From contig NZ_PITQ01000004.1 in assembly GCF_002834385.1 (NCBI RefSeq), forward strand, positions 257,534 through 321,533: DNA of 64,000 nucleotides, in the 5' to 3' direction. A program made the translations under genes and the position numbers. Positions 30,930-41,697 of this stretch are shown here, one piece after another. This DNA is from Rahnella sp. AA (GTDB taxonomy: Bacteria; Pseudomonadota; Gammaproteobacteria; Enterobacterales; Enterobacteriaceae). Below the pieces are notes generated by a model. That model was given only the letters and a program-made list of their open reading frames with translations, made no database searches and was not told the origin of the DNA. Position 1 is the first letter of the stretch, and each line of letters starts with the position of its first letter.

Positions 30930-33900
30930 TTAACGGGATTTCACCCGTTCCCGCAGACGCTGAACATGTACATACAGCGACGGGATGAACAAGATCCCCA
31001 CCGTCGTGGACAACAGCATTCCGCTAAATACCGTGACACCAATGATGTGCCTGCTCATCGCGCCAGCACCCGATGCCAGTACCAGCGGCAAGACGCCCAG
31101 AATGAACGAGATTGCGGTCATCATGACAGCGCGGAAACGTTGCTTCGCGCCGTCCTGCGCCGCTTCACGGATAGTGGCGCCCTCTTCCCTTCTGGCTTTC
31201 GAAAACTCGACAATCAGTATGGCATTTTTCGCCGCCAGCCCGATGAGCAACACCATACCAATCTGGGCATATACGTCGTTGCTCAGACCGGCCAGATGCA
31301 GACCACCGACAGCGCCAAACACCGCAAAAATCACCGAGATCATCACCACCAGCGGTATGCTCCAGCTTTCATACTGGGCAACCAGGAACAGATAGGCGAA
31401 AAGCAGCGCCGCGGCATAAATCACGATAGCCTGCCCGCCCGCCTGAATTTCCTGCAACGACATACCGGTCCACTGATGACCATAACCGGCGGGCAGTTTT
31501 TCGCTGAGGATATGTTCCATTTGCGTCATCGCCTCCCCGGAACTCACGCCCGGCGCAGCAGAGCCACTGATCGCCAGTGACGGGAACTGGTTATATTGCG
31601 TAATAAACGGAGCCCCGAGAGACGGCGTCAGGCTGACCATTTTCCCCAGACTGACCAGAGAGCCGTTATCGCTGCGCACGGTCAGCGCCGAGATTTGATC
31701 TGCACGCTGGCGATCTTCCATCTCATTTTGCATCTGCACGTTGAACAAGCGGTTGTTGATGATGAAATCGCTGACGTTAACCCCGCCGAGCGATGTCTGC
31801 AACGTACCGAAGATCCTGCTGACCGGAACCTGCAATTGCGCAGCACGATCGCGATCCACGCTGAGTGCAATTTCAGGCACGGACGCACTGAATGTCGTGA
31901 AGACGCGGCTCAGTTGCGGATCCTGATTTGCCGCCAGAATAAGCGCCTGTCCGGTCGCAGCCAGTTCCTGCGGTGATTGTCCGCGTAACGCCTGTAAGCG
32001 CAAATCCAGCCCGGAAGCCGTACCCAGCCCGGAAATGGCTGGCGGGTTTATCGCCATAATCATCGCAGAAGGAATGCCCGCCATCGCCGGTTGTAACCGT
32101 CCGATGACCTGATCCACACTGCTGCGCTCACCCCAGGGTTTCAGCAAGACAATACCAAAGGCAGAATTCGGTGAACTCCCGCCGCTCAGCAGGCTGAATC
32201 CGCTGATCGCGATGACATCTTCAACCGCATCATCTTTCACGAGGATTGCCTTCATCGGCCCGAGCACCGTATCGGTACGGTTAAGGGACGCGCCGTCCGG
32301 TAGCTGCACATTCACGAAGAAATAGCCCTGGTCTTCATCTGGCAGGAAAGATTTCGGCAAACTGCTGTAACCCCATGCACACAAACCGGCGATTACAATC
32401 ACGCTCACAATACTGGTCAGCACATTTCTGCTGATCCCACGCGCGGCTTTGACATAGGTATCGCGCACGCTGTCCAGCCCGTTATTAAAAAGCTGGAAGA
32501 AGCGCGCAGGTTTCTCCGGACGGGGCTTGAGTAATGTTGCGCACAGCGCCGGAGTCAGCGTTAATGCATTAATACTGGAAAGCACCACCGCCGCAGAAAG
32601 CGTCACCGCAAACTGACGGTACAGCGCACCGGTAATCCCCGGCAGCACTGCAATCGGCACAAATACCGCCAGCAGAACTACAGTAGTGGCAATAACCGGT
32701 CCGGCAATTTGTTTCAGCGCCAGACGGGTTGCGGCTACCCGCCCGAGCGACGGGTCTTCAACCATCAGCCGTTCGACATTTTCGACCACGACAATCGCAT
32801 CATCGACCACGACCGTCAGCGCCAGAATAATAGCGAACAGACTCAGTGTATTGGCCGAATACCCAAAGATGTAGAGCACGGCAAAAGTGCCGAGCAAAGA
32901 GACGGGAATGGTCAGTGCAACAATGAATGTGGCCCGCAGACTTTGCAGGAACAGGAAAACAATGGTCAGAACGACGATGAACGTCAGTACCAAAGACACG
33001 ACGATTTCATCCAGCGTCGCGCTGACAAACCGTGTGGAGTCGAATTTAATTTCATAGGTCAGATCGTCCGGGAAATACCCCGCCTGACGTTCCATTTCCG
33101 CGCGCACCGCATTGGCCACATTCAGCGCATTGGCACCCGGAGCCGGATAAACCGACAGGAAAGCGGACGGCGTCTGATTCAGCGTGGCGTTGACCTGATA
33201 ATCCTGTGCGCCCAGTTCAATGCGCGCGACGTCATGCAAACGCACCGTCCCGCCGCTAGCATTTTTACGGACAATAATATTGCCGAACTCTTCCGGCGTA
33301 CTGAGACGTCCGGCCCCGCTGATGGTGAGCGTTTGTTGCTGCAGGGACGGGCTTGGCGAAGCACCAATCTGACCGGCCGCCGCCTGCACGTTCTGGCTCT
33401 GGATTGCCGAACTGATTTCCATGCTGCTGACATCCAGTGCTTCCATCTTGCGCGGATCGAGCCAGATTCGCATGCTGTAGTCACGGGAACCAAACACGCG
33501 AACATCGCCGACGCCGTCGATACGCGCTAAAGCATCGCGCAGCTGGATGCTGGCGAAATTGCTGATAAACAGCATGTCGTGGGTATGTTTCGGGGATAAC
33601 AGGCTGATCCCGAGTAAAATATTGGATGCCTGCTTACGTACGGAAACGCCGGTATTCAGCACTTCCGGCGGGAGCTGAGAGCTGACCTGAGAGATACGGT
33701 TTTGTACTTCAACAGCCGCAGTATCAGGGTCCGTTCCGCTGGCAAAGGTAATCGTCAGCGAGTAACTGCCGTTATTGCCGCTGTTTGAGGACATATAGAG
33801 CATGTTGCTGACGCCGTTGACCTGCGCTTCAATGGGCGCAGCAACAGATTCCGCCACGTCACGCGCACTGGCACCGGGGTAAATCGCGCTGACAGAAACG

Positions 33901-34025
33901 ACGGGCGGCGTGATGTCCGGATATTGTTCTACCGGGATCACCTTGAGCGCCACGGCACCTATCAGCGCCGTGACCAGCGCGATGACCACCGCAAAGCGCG
34001 GTCTTTTAATGAATTGCTCGAGCAT
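30930..34025 (-). CDS. RND multidrug efflux transporter (HAE1 family)
   Basis: 1031 aa inner-membrane proton-driven pump. Features: N-terminal TM1 and porter start ([14 protein letters not shown]), the TM4 proton-relay Asp pair in [21 protein letters not shown], and the second-half [21 protein letters not shown]. It works with the adjacent membrane-fusion protein and an outer-membrane channel such as TolC; no channel gene is nearby. The N-terminus ([13 protein letters not shown]) differs from AcrB/MexB, so I give no symbol. It is 9 bp after the fusion-protein gene. Confidence 0.95.
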   Translation of the reverse strand: MLEQFIKRPRFAVVIALVTALIGAVALKVIPVEQYPDITPPVVSVSAIYPGASARDVAESVAAPIEAQVNGVSNMLYMSSNSGNNGSYSLTITFASGTDPDTAAVEVQNRISQVSSQLPPEVLNTGVSVRKQASNILLGISLLSPKHTHDMLFISNFASIQLRDALARIDGVGDVRVFGSRDYSMRIWLDPRKMEALDVSSMEISSAIQSQNVQAAAGQIGASPSPSLQQQTLTISGAGRLSTPEEFGNIIVRKNASGGTVRLHDVARIELGAQDYQVNATLNQTPSAFLSVYPAPGANALNVANAVRAEMERQAGYFPDDLTYEIKFDSTRFVSATLDEIVVSLVLTFIVVLTIVFLFLQSLRATFIVALTIPVSLLGTFAVLYIFGYSANTLSLFAIILALTVVVDDAIVVVENVERLMVEDPSLGRVAATRLALKQIAGPVIATTVVLLAVFVPIAVLPGITGALYRQFAVTLSAAVVLSSINALTLTPALCATLLKPRPEKPARFFQLFNNGLDSVRDTYVKAARGISRNVLTSIVSVIVIAGLCAWGYSSLPKSFLPDEDQGYFFVNVQLPDGASLNRTDTVLGPMKAILVKDDAVEDVIAISGFSLLSGGSSPNSAFGIVLLKPWGERSSVDQVIGRLQPAMAGIPSAMIMAINPPAISGLGTASGLDLRLQALRGQSPQELAATGQALILAANQDPQLSRVFTTFSASVPEIALSVDRDRAAQLQVPVSRIFGTLQTSLGGVNVSDFIINNRLFNVQMQNEMEDRQRADQISALTVRSDNGSLVSLGKMVSLTPSLGAPFITQYNQFPSLAISGSAAPGVSSGEAMTQMEHILSEKLPAGYGHQWTGMSLQEIQAGGQAIVIYAAALLFAYLFLVAQYESWSIPLVVMISVIFAVFGAVGGLHLAGLSNDVYAQIGMVLLIGLAAKNAILIVEFSKARREEGATIREAAQDGAKQRFRAVMMTAISFILGVLPLVLASGAGAMSRHIIGVTVFSGMLLSTTVGILFIPSLYVHVQRLRERVKSR

Positions 34026-34034
34026 CGTTATTCC

Positions 34035-35177
34035 TTAACCTTTTTTTGCCGGCGTCGCCGGAGCACCTGAGGTGTCCCGCGTATTCACTTTCATCCCGGG
34101 CTGGATCCATTGCAGCCCTTCTGTGACCACTTTTTCCCCACCCTGCAAACCTTCAAGAACGAAATATCCCTGTCCGGTCTGTGCGCCCAGGCGGACAGCC
34201 CGTTTCTCAACCTGCTGCTCAGCATTCACCAGCAAAACAAAGTGGCCGGTAGCGTCCTGCTGTAAAGCCGCGGCTGGCAGAACCGGAAGTTTCTGTCCGG
34301 AGCGCGGTGCTGCCAGCACGTTAACAGAGCCACCCGGCAATAAACGGTGATCCGGATTTTCAACGGTCAGCCTGACGGGCAGCGTGCCGGTTTGTGTATC
34401 AATACGGTTCCCAAGGGATTCAAATTTCGGTGTTTTCAGGTACGGCGAACCGTCCGATAAACGCAGCGAAAGCGTCATGTTATCCGCCGCGAAAGCGTCC
34501 TCAAGCGAACCGCTGCTCTGGCTGGCACTGAGCACATCGCGTTCGTTAACGGAAATCACCACGCGAACCGGATCGAGCTGAACAATTTCAGTCAGCGCGC
34601 CGCTCGCCGGATTCACCAGACTGCCGGTGTGATAATGACTCACGCCAATGCGCCCGGAAATAGGTGCCGTAATGCGGGTAAAGCTTAGCTGTAATTCCTG
34701 AGTTTTCAGGGCGGCCTGAGCCTGCGCGACGGCGGCCCGGGCGGTATCGCGTGCGGCAAGTGCGGTATCGACATCGGACTGACTGACCGTCCGTGCATCG
34801 CCCAGACGCTGAATACGGTTCAGATGCGTCTGCGCATGTCGGGCCGTGGCGTTCGCACTGTCGAGCTGCGCTTTCGCCTGCGCCACTGCGGAGTGATGCA
34901 GCGCGGGGTCGATTTCATAAAGGACATCCCCCTCTTTAACCAGCTGACCTTCCTGGAAAGCCCGCTTAGAAATAAAGCCTTCCGTGCGGCTGACAACATT
35001 CACCGCCTGAACAGCCTCAAGGCGGCCAAGATAAGTACGGCTGACGCCATCAGTTTGCGTTGCGATAGTCGATGTCGTAACCGTCGGAACAGATTGCGCA
35101 TTCGCGACAACCGGAAGGGATAAAAACAGGGCCAGAAGTGGGGATAAAAGTGCATAACGGCATATTGCAGGAAACAT
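34035..35177 (-). CDS. RND efflux periplasmic adaptor (membrane-fusion protein)
   Basis: 380 aa. Signal peptide residues 1-28 (LLALFLSLPVVANA); no lipobox Cys, unlike AcrA. Split lipoyl motif (AVNVVSRTEGFISKRAFQEGQLVKEGDVLYEIDP ... SFTRITAPISGRIGV, read as two parts), an alpha-hairpin rich in Ala/Gln between them, then beta-barrel strands. It bridges the RND pump to the outer-membrane channel. First gene of the operon, with palindromes upstream (separate entry). Confidence 0.93.
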   Translation of the reverse strand: MFPAICRYALLSPLLALFLSLPVVANAQSVPTVTTSTIATQTDGVSRTYLGRLEAVQAVNVVSRTEGFISKRAFQEGQLVKEGDVLYEIDPALHHSAVAQAKAQLDSANATARHAQTHLNRIQRLGDARTVSQSDVDTALAARDTARAAVAQAQAALKTQELQLSFTRITAPISGRIGVSHYHTGSLVNPASGALTEIVQLDPVRVVISVNERDVLSASQSSGSLEDAFAADNMTLSLRLSDGSPYLKTPKFESLGNRIDTQTGTLPVRLTVENPDHRLLPGGSVNVLAAPRSGQKLPVLPAAALQQDATGHFVLLVNAEQQVEKRAVRLGAQTGQGYFVLEGLQGGEKVVTEGLQWIQPGMKVNTRDTSGAPATPAKKG

Positions 35178-35731
35178 GGTGTCACTCTCCGTGTCAGGTC
35201 GGATGCCGGTTCTGTAAGGTCAGGAAAGTGCACGCACCGGCTCATATCCATTTTAGTAGATAAAAAAAATCCTAATCAGAATTTTCGGAGATTATAGAGG
35301 TGATGACTTTCCATAAACTGATCCCGATCAGTTTGTATAATATCCCGTGATTTCTTTACGTTATATTTAAGGAATATTTAGAATTAATATTCCGAAGAGT
35401 CTTATCCGCTAAATCAGATAACGTTTTTCATTTTAGTCATCATCCAAAAATAACAATCACGGATGAAATTAATTTTTTTACTCAAATTTTTAGTAATAAA
35501 ACAAACTTTACCGTCGATGACAAAACCTGACAAACCCGCACCCAGACTGAACCACAGCCCATCACAGCCGTTCTGATGAATCAAAAACGAATAAGCTGAA
35601 CAAGATAACCTTAATCAGTTCAAAAATAGTGAACAAGTTAAATTAATCATCTAATTTGAAAATAATAGTTTGCCAGAATGTTTCCAAATGTTTACTTTCC
35701 AAAAATAACTCTCACGATGAGCGGCCAAATT
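35178..35731. promoter_or_regulatory. AT-rich intergenic region with two palindromes
   Basis: 554 bp between the divergent RND operon and yceJ, no gene seen. At 35315-35334 a perfect 9-bp inverted repeat (AAACTGATC-CC-GATCAGTTT) abuts TATAAT-like sequence (GTATAATAT). At 35371-35393 a second perfect repeat (GGAATATT-7 bp-AATATTCC). Either could be an operator for the efflux genes 140-195 bp away; no regulator is assigned. Confidence 0.45.
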
Positions 35732-36277
35732 ATGTTTTGGAAAAATACGACTGTGCGCTTCGGACATATTTCAATTCTGATCCACTGGATTGTTGCGCTG
35801 GCCGTTTATGGCCTTTTCGCACTGGGATTATGGATGGTCGGGCTGGGCTATTACGACACCTGGTATCACCGCGCGCCGGAAATTCATAAAAGCATTGGCG
35901 TGCTGGTTTTCGCGGCCATGGTATTCCGGCTGGCCTGGCGCTTTATTTCGCCGCCTCCAAAACCGCTGGACAGCTACAGCGCCAAAACCCGGCTCGGGGC
36001 CTGGCTCGCGCATGTTCTGCTCTTTGCCGGTCTGTTCGGGATCCTGCTCAGCGGCTATCTCATTTCGACCGCCGAAGGCCAGCCGGTCAGCGTTTTCGGC
36101 TGGTTTGATATTCCGGCCACGCTGTTCGGGCTGGAGCAACAGGCGGACATCGCCGGCACCGTACATCTGTGGATGGCGTGGGGAATTGTGATTATCTCTG
36201 CGTTCCACGCGCTGGCCGCACTCAAACATCATTTCATCGACCGTGACAGCACGCTGACACGCATGCTGGGGCGCTGA
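35732..36277 (+). CDS. yceJ: Cytochrome b561 YceJ
   Basis: 181 aa from the ATG at 35732, which places [18 protein letters not shown] in register with E. coli YceJ; an ATG five codons upstream is possible. Four membrane helices with paired His ligands ([35 protein letters not shown]) for two b hemes. It probably feeds electrons from quinol to a periplasmic partner. It is 46 bp before yceI, its usual neighbour. Confidence 0.92.
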   Translation: MFWKNTTVRFGHISILIHWIVALAVYGLFALGLWMVGLGYYDTWYHRAPEIHKSIGVLVFAAMVFRLAWRFISPPPKPLDSYSAKTRLGAWLAHVLLFAGLFGILLSGYLISTAEGQPVSVFGWFDIPATLFGLEQQADIAGTVHLWMAWGIVIISAFHALAALKHHFIDRDSTLTRMLGR

Positions 36278-36323
36278 ACTGTTTCACCTTGCGATTCACT
36301 TAATGGATAAATGGAGAATAACC

Positions 36324-36902
36324 ATGCTGAAAAAAACCACTCTGGGCCTGACACTGGCATCCCTGTTGCTGGCCGCAGGCACCGCAAGTGCAGCGAATTA
36401 CAAAATCGACAAAGAAGGACAGCACGCGTTTATTGAGTTCCGCATCAAGCATCTGGGCTACAGCTGGCTTTACGGCAGTTTTAACGATTTTGACGGCGGC
36501 TTTACCTTTGACGAGAAAGACCCGGCAGCGGATAAAGTGAACGTGACCATCAACACCACCAGCGTGTTCACGAACCATGCCGAACGTGATAAACACCTGC
36601 GCAGCGCGGAATTCCTCAATGTGAGCAAGCATCCGCAGGCCACATTTAAATCCACGTCGGTGAAAAAAGAGGGCGATAACCTGGCCGTTACCGGTGATTT
36701 CACCCTGAATGGCGTGACGAAACCATTAACCCTCCAGGCGAAATTGCTGGGTCAGGGTAAGGATCCGTGGGGCGGTTATCGCGCCGGGTTTGAAGCCGCA
36801 GGCACAATTGCGCTGAAGGATTACGGGATCACCACCGATCTCGGCCCTGCATCGCAGGATGTCGAGCTGATCATTTCCGTGGAAGGCGTGCAGGAGAAAT
36901 AA
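36324..36902 (+). CDS. yceI: YceI-family periplasmic lipid-binding protein
   Basis: 192 aa from the ATG at 36324 (TGGAGAAT upstream). Signal peptide 1-23 ending ASA. The mature lipocalin-like barrel keeps [34 protein letters not shown] and [31 protein letters not shown]. YceI homologs bind polyisoprenoids; the role is unclear but is linked to base or membrane stress. Paired with yceJ in one transcript ending at a strong terminator. Confidence 0.95.
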   Translation: MLKKTTLGLTLASLLLAAGTASAANYKIDKEGQHAFIEFRIKHLGYSWLYGSFNDFDGGFTFDEKDPAADKVNVTINTTSVFTNHAERDKHLRSAEFLNVSKHPQATFKSTSVKKEGDNLAVTGDFTLNGVTKPLTLQAKLLGQGKDPWGGYRAGFEAAGTIALKDYGITTDLGPASQDVELIISVEGVQEK

Positions 36903-36920
36903 TCCGCATCGCCAAAACAA

Positions 36921-36957
36921 AAGGCCCTGACGGTTTTAAATCGTCAGGGCCTTTTTT
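36921..36957. terminator. Bidirectional terminator between yceI and trhO
   Basis: AAGGCCCTGACG...CGTCAGGGCCTT perfect 12-bp stem, nine-base loop, T tracts on both strands. Confidence 0.9.
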
Positions 36958-36973
36958 ACGACGGATCAAAAGT

Positions 36974-38029
36974 TCAGTCGTTTTCCGGTGCCGGAATGTG
37001 CATGGTCGTTTGCAACAGCCCTTTGGACTTGTTGAAAATCTTGATCCCATTTTCACGGCCAGCACGCAGCGCACGCTGTTCTTCAACCGGTAGTTTCAGC
37101 TCAGTCATACAGATTTCGCTGCAACAACCGTCGAACTTCGCCGCACAGGTCGGGCACTGAATGAACAGCAAATGGCAGCCGTCATTTTTACAGTTGGTAT
37201 GGTTATCACACGCCGCGCCACACTGATGACAATGCGCGATCACATCGTCAGAAATGCGTTCGCCCATGCGCTCATCAAAGACAAAGTTTTTACCTTTGAA
37301 TTTAACCGGCAGACCCTGCTCTTTCGCACGGCGCGCATATTCGATAATGCCGCCTTCCACGTGGTACACGTTTTTAAAACCGTTATGCAGCATGTAGGCG
37401 CTGGCTTTTTCACAGCGAATACCACCGGTACAATACATGACGATTTTCTTGTCTTTGTCTTCTTTCAGCATATCAACGGCCATTGGCAGCTGATCGCGGA
37501 AAGTGTCAGACGGGACTTCAATCGCTTTATCGAAATGCCCCACTTCATATTCGTAGTGGTTACGCATATCGACAAACAGCGTGTCCGGGTCGTCAATCAT
37601 AGCGTTGACCTGCTCGGCTTTCAGGTACTCGCCGATATTCGATGGATCGAACGACTCATCATCAATGCCGTCCGCCACAATACGGTCACGCACTTTCAGA
37701 CGCAGAACCCAGAAGGATTTGCCGTCATCTTCCAGCGCCACGTTCAGGCGGATGTTATCCAGCGCCGGATGGCTGGAAAACAGCTCGGTTTTGAACGCGT
37801 CAAACTGGCTTTGCGGCACGCTGATCTGCGCGTTAATCCCTTCTTTTGCCACGTAAATACGGCCAAACACATTCAGGCGTGTCAGGCTGATATACAAGGC
37901 ATCACGAAAAGCTTTCGGATCTTCGAGCTGGAAATACTTATAAAAAGAAACCGTCGTGCGGGGCTCTGTTTCAGCCAGCATGCGCGCTCTGAGTTCCTCG
38001 TTAGAAATACGGTTATGTAACACTGGCAT
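36974..38029 (-). CDS. trhO: tRNA uridine(34) hydroxylase
   Basis: 351 aa (formerly YceA). N-terminal ferredoxin-like domain, then a rhodanese domain with catalytic Cys in [13 protein letters not shown], and a C-terminal Cys-rich tail ([14 protein letters not shown]...[16 protein letters not shown]) likely to bind metal. It hydroxylates U34 of tRNAs for ho5U/cmo5U formation using O2. Alone on the minus strand. Confidence 0.95.
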   Translation of the reverse strand: MPVLHNRISNEELRARMLAETEPRTTVSFYKYFQLEDPKAFRDALYISLTRLNVFGRIYVAKEGINAQISVPQSQFDAFKTELFSSHPALDNIRLNVALEDDGKSFWVLRLKVRDRIVADGIDDESFDPSNIGEYLKAEQVNAMIDDPDTLFVDMRNHYEYEVGHFDKAIEVPSDTFRDQLPMAVDMLKEDKDKKIVMYCTGGIRCEKASAYMLHNGFKNVYHVEGGIIEYARRAKEQGLPVKFKGKNFVFDERMGERISDDVIAHCHQCGAACDNHTNCKNDGCHLLFIQCPTCAAKFDGCCSEICMTELKLPVEEQRALRAGRENGIKIFNKSKGLLQTTMHIPAPEND

Positions 38030-38225
38030 GGTGTACGTTCCTGTCTTTCAGGGGGATTTAACTATTGGAAACCAATTAGCTACTTTTGAAGCGGCAAGAT
38101 TATACATTAAAGCAACACCGGCGACATCTTCCGTTGCAAATTCATGATAAGAAAAACACCTGCTGCTTCTTGCCCTTTTTCTAAATGCGGTAACCTGTTC
38201 TCAGATGTTAACCATACTTGTGATC

Positions 38226-38352
38226 TATACCCAAAATAATTCAAGTTGCTTGAAGGCGGCAAAGCCGTGAATCCCCAGGAGCTTACTCAAGTAAGTGACT
38301 GGGGTGAGCGGTTGCAGCCAACGCATAAGCAGCTTGAAGTATGACGGGTATA
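38226..38352. repeat. ERIC (IRU) element, full length
   Basis: 127 bp, the classical ERIC length. It has the terminal inverted ends TATACCC...GGGTATA and the core halves GTGAATCCCCAGGAGCTTAC and AAGTAAGTGACTGGGG TGAGCG, as in the known ERIC primers. It lies 33 bp upstream of the flavin oxidoreductase start, within the 356-bp trhO intergenic region, so it may be transcribed as a hairpin in that leader. Nothing else was recognised in 38030-38225. Confidence 0.95.
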
Positions 38353-38385
38353 TCCACCACATTGATTTTTTAAGGGGCAGGAAAC

Positions 38386-39483
38386 ATGAGCAAGCTTTTT
38401 GAACCGATTTCTTTGGGCGGCCTGACGCTCCCTAACCGCATTGTTATCGCACCAATGTGCCAGTACTCTTCCGACGAGGGGAAAGCGACTTCGTGGCACC
38501 ACGCGCATCTCGGGCAATTGTCATTTTCCGGCGCCGGTCTGCTGATCCTCGAAGCCACAGCGGTGGAAGCCGCCGGGCGCATATCGGCGCAGGATTTAGG
38601 GCTGTGGGATGATGAAACTGAAACCGCGCTGAAAGATCTCGTCGACGGCCTGCGCGAAAACAGCAACATTCCGCTCGGTTTGCAGCTCGGCCACGCAGGA
38701 CGCAAAGCGTCTCACGCCGCACCTTGGAAAGGCGGCGCGCAAATCCCTCAGTCAGCCGGTGGCTGGCAAACTGTCGCACCTTCCGCCATTCCTTTTGCCG
38801 AAGGAACAGAAGCCCCCGCAGCGCTTTCTGCTGAACGCATCAGCGAACTGAAAAAAGCGTACGTGGATAGCGTACGACGCGCCGACCGCCTCGGGTTTGA
38901 TCTGCTGGAACTACACGGTGCGCACGGTTATCTTCTGCACCAGTTCCTGTCTCCGCTTTCCAACCAGCGCACCGATCAGTACGGCGGCTCTCTGGAAAAT
39001 CGCATGCGGCTGCTGCTGGAAATCTTCCAGGAAATTCGCGCGGCCTTCCCGGCAGAAAAACCGATCGGCGTACGTATCTCCGCAACAGACTGGGTGGAAG
39101 GCGGCTGGGATCTGGAGCAATCCATCGAACTCGCCAAAGCACTGGATAAGCTGGGGTGCAGCTATATTCATGTGTCCAGCGGCGGCCTCAGCCAGCATCA
39201 GAAAATCTCCGTTGGACCTAATTATCAGGTGCCCTTCGCCGACAGCATCAAACAGCACGTCAAAATGCCGGTGATCGCCGTCGGCTTAATCACTGAACCG
39301 GAACAGGCCGAAGCGATTGTCGGCACCGGTCAGGCTGACATGATCGCGCTGGCTCGCGGCATTTTATATAACCCGCGCTGGCCATGGCATGCAGCAGCAA
39401 AACTGGGGGCAAAAGTTTACGCGCCTAAACAATACTGGCGAAGTGAACCTCACAGCGTGAAAGGGCTTTTCCTGCCGGAATAA
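38386..39483 (+). CDS. NADH:flavin oxidoreductase (old yellow enzyme, YqjM type)
   Basis: 365 aa TIM-barrel FMN enzyme. The YqjM-class marks are Cys25 and Tyr27 in IAPMCQYSS, the substrate His pair in ELHGAHGYLLHQF, and the phosphate loop VIAVGLIT...MIALARGILYNPRWPW. Such enzymes reduce activated C=C bonds (enones, nitro compounds, xenobiotics) with NAD(P)H. It starts with AAGGGGCAGGA upstream and is monocistronic; the physiological substrate is unknown. Confidence 0.93.
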   Translation: MSKLFEPISLGGLTLPNRIVIAPMCQYSSDEGKATSWHHAHLGQLSFSGAGLLILEATAVEAAGRISAQDLGLWDDETETALKDLVDGLRENSNIPLGLQLGHAGRKASHAAPWKGGAQIPQSAGGWQTVAPSAIPFAEGTEAPAALSAERISELKKAYVDSVRRADRLGFDLLELHGAHGYLLHQFLSPLSNQRTDQYGGSLENRMRLLLEIFQEIRAAFPAEKPIGVRISATDWVEGGWDLEQSIELAKALDKLGCSYIHVSSGGLSQHQKISVGPNYQVPFADSIKQHVKMPVIAVGLITEPEQAEAIVGTGQADMIALARGILYNPRWPWHAAAKLGAKVYAPKQYWRSEPHSVKGLFLPE

Positions 39484-39518
39484 AAATCAGATATCCGGAT
39501 CGACAAATGACGTGGTCG

Positions 39519-39544
39519 CGGGCAGCAAAACAGCTGCCCGTTTC
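39519..39544 (+). terminator. Hairpin after the flavin oxidoreductase
   Basis: GGGCAGC/GCTGCCC stem followed by GTTT; modest T tract. The following 39545-39838 has no gene and presumably holds the lpxL promoter. Confidence 0.5.
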
Positions 39545-39838
39545 ATTGACAAAATGCGTTTTCCTGCTGATATTTGATTTGGTCGCTATCGAAAAACGAA
39601 GCTGAGTTTATCAGTCACCACACGGTTTCCCATACACTCACTCCTTAAGTGAAATGAGGTATTAGTGCCGTGAATTTTCACCTCATACAAAAAAAGTGCC
39701 ACAATAAAACACTTTGCTGCAATGAATAACGAATAACACACATTTCATTGATGAATATGTGACGTATTTCTGTGGCGGGCTGCTGCATCAGACAGAGCTT
39801 ATAAACTTTCTACTTCGATACATTGACGCAGAGAATCT

Positions 39839-40774
39839 ATGACTCAGGTACCTACTTTTAATCGTTCGTTATTGCATCCACGCTACTGGATCACCTGGAT
39901 AGGTCTGGGGCTGTTGTACGCGCTGGTGTTATTACCCTATCCGGTCATTTATCGCATTGGCACCGGGCTTGGGCGCTTCTCAATGCGCTTTCTGAAACGC
40001 CGCTATAAAATCGCGCAACGTAATATCGAATTATGTTTCCCTGATATGCATCCTGAACAGCGGGAAGATATGGTGGTGAAAAATTTCGAATCAGTCGGGA
40101 TGGGGCTGTTTGAAACTGGCATGGCATGGTTCTGGCCTGACTGGCGTATTGAACGCTGGTTTAAAGTCAGCGGCCTGGAACATATCCAGCGCGCGCGTGA
40201 GAATCAGCAAGGCGTCCTGCTGATTGGTGTCCATTTCCTGACGCTGGAGCTGGGCGCCCGTATTTTCGGCATTCACAATCCAGGCGTTGGCGTTTACCGC
40301 CCTCATGACAACAAACTGATGGACTGGATCCAGACCAAAGGCCGTATGCGCTCGAATAAGGGCATGCTCGATCGCAAAGATCTCAAAGGGATGATACGCA
40401 GCCTGAAACAGGGTGACATCATCTGGTACGCACCGGATCATGACTACGGCCCGCGAGCCAGCGTATTTGTGCCCTTCTTTGCCGTCGATAAAGCCGCGAC
40501 AACCACCGGGACTTATCTGCTGGCGCGAATGGGCAAACCGGCCATCATTCCGTTTACGCCGCGTCGTCTGGCCGACGGGAAAGGCTATGAGATGATTATC
40601 CATCCGCAGGTCGCTGATTTCCCGCTTGATGATGAAGTAGTTGCCGCCGCTTATATGAACAAAGTGGTGGAAGACGAAATACGCCAGGCGCCGGAACAGT
40701 ACATGTGGCTGCACCGCCGCTTCAAAACCCGGCCACAGGGTGAGCCTTCGTTATACAAGGCGCTCAGCGATTAA
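39839..40774 (+). CDS. lpxL: Kdo2-lipid IVA lauroyltransferase
   Basis: 311 aa. Adds the secondary acyl chain to Kdo2-lipid IVA in lipid A synthesis. One N-terminal membrane anchor ([17 protein letters not shown]), then the acyltransferase motif His132-x4-Glu137 in [10 protein letters not shown]. Conserved [17 protein letters not shown] and [10 protein letters not shown] follow. Monocistronic, with its own terminator. Confidence 0.96.
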   Translation: MTQVPTFNRSLLHPRYWITWIGLGLLYALVLLPYPVIYRIGTGLGRFSMRFLKRRYKIAQRNIELCFPDMHPEQREDMVVKNFESVGMGLFETGMAWFWPDWRIERWFKVSGLEHIQRARENQQGVLLIGVHFLTLELGARIFGIHNPGVGVYRPHDNKLMDWIQTKGRMRSNKGMLDRKDLKGMIRSLKQGDIIWYAPDHDYGPRASVFVPFFAVDKAATTTGTYLLARMGKPAIIPFTPRRLADGKGYEMIIHPQVADFPLDDEVVAAAYMNKVVEDEIRQAPEQYMWLHRRFKTRPQGEPSLYKALSD

Positions 40775-40783
40775 TGTCATATG

Positions 40784-40813
40784 CCGGTTCATGGCTCCCT
40801 GAACCGGTTTTTT
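40784..40813 (+). terminator. Terminator after lpxL
   Basis: CCGGTTCA...TGAACCGG perfect 8-bp stem followed by six T. Confidence 0.88.
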
Positions 40814-40972
40814 GATTTGCTTCGACAATTTTTTTGACAGACTTCTTCAAAGTTATCAGATTTTATCCCATCCCGTTTAGGCCAATACTCTCCCCATGAT
40901 TTCTCCACGTGATTACTCCCGCGCCGATTGGGAGCCGCGTGACCACTTTGTGACCTTCAAAAGGAATACATC

Positions 40973-41407
40973 ATGTTGGCTAAACTGAATACTGCTTTTA
41001 CCCGCGTTACCGATCATCCGGATTTTGGTAAGTTACTGTTGCGTCTCACATTCGGGATTCTGATTTTATTCCACGGCGTGGCGAAAATGGAAAATGGCGT
41101 AGGCTGGATTGCCAAGATGCTTCAGGCTGACGGCTTACCGGGATTCATCGCTTACGGGGCTTACATCGGTGAAGTGATTGCACCAGTTCTGATTATTCTG
41201 GGCATCTTCACCCGTCCTGCCGCACTGGTAATGGCATTCAACATTTTAGTAGCAGTTTTACTGGTGGTTGCCGGTAAATTCTTCACCGTCACCGATGTGG
41301 GGGCCTGGGGTCTGGAAGGCGAAGCGATGTACTTCCTGGGCGGTCTGGTGATCATGTTCCTGGGTAGCGGTCGTTATTCAGTCATGAAAAACGAAGCTCT
41401 GCGTTAA
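40973..41407 (+). CDS. DoxX-family membrane protein
   Basis: 144 aa with four hydrophobic helices (LLLRLTFGILILFHGVAK, YIGEVIAPVLIILGIF, ALVMAFNILVAVLLVVAGKFF, FLGGLVIMFLG). DoxX/YphA-like proteins are quinone-linked or redox-stress membrane proteins of unclear function. AAAAGGAATA upstream, terminator downstream; stands alone between lpxL and mdtG. Confidence 0.88.
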   Translation: MLAKLNTAFTRVTDHPDFGKLLLRLTFGILILFHGVAKMENGVGWIAKMLQADGLPGFIAYGAYIGEVIAPVLIILGIFTRPAALVMAFNILVAVLLVVAGKFFTVTDVGAWGLEGEAMYFLGGLVIMFLGSGRYSVMKNEALR

Positions 41408-41464
41408 TCCCCTGTTTTATTGCTGTGTCTGTTTTTTTGTTTGTATTTTAATTCTGTGTCTGTC

Positions 41465-41494
41465 GCGGCCAGCCTCATCGCTGGCCGTTTTTTT
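41465..41494 (+). terminator. Terminator after the DoxX gene
   Basis: GGCCAGC-CTCATC-GCTGGCC stem followed by seven T after one G. Confidence 0.88.
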
Positions 41495-41697
41495 GTATTT
41501 TCCTCTTTGTCTTGATCTGCTTCATCCCGCCAAATTTTTTAAACCTCTATTTTAGTTCCTTTGTTACAGTCCATTAACATCATTGAAGCGGATGATAATT
41601 AGGCGCATAATTATCCAGCCAATTGATTGTTACTTGTGCTCTGCCTTGTTCACAACTGTCATTCCAGAGCGAATCTGACCTCTTTTTTCGGTAATTT

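Noticed and set aside
30561..31580. Long plus-strand open frame opposite tqsA and the RND gene
   Set aside because: It is antisense to two well-conserved genes, has composition expected of a shadow frame (Arg/His/Gln-rich) and no ribosome site.
32709..33530. 273-codon plus-strand open frame inside the RND gene
   Set aside because: Antisense shadow of a clear efflux pump; no family resemblance.
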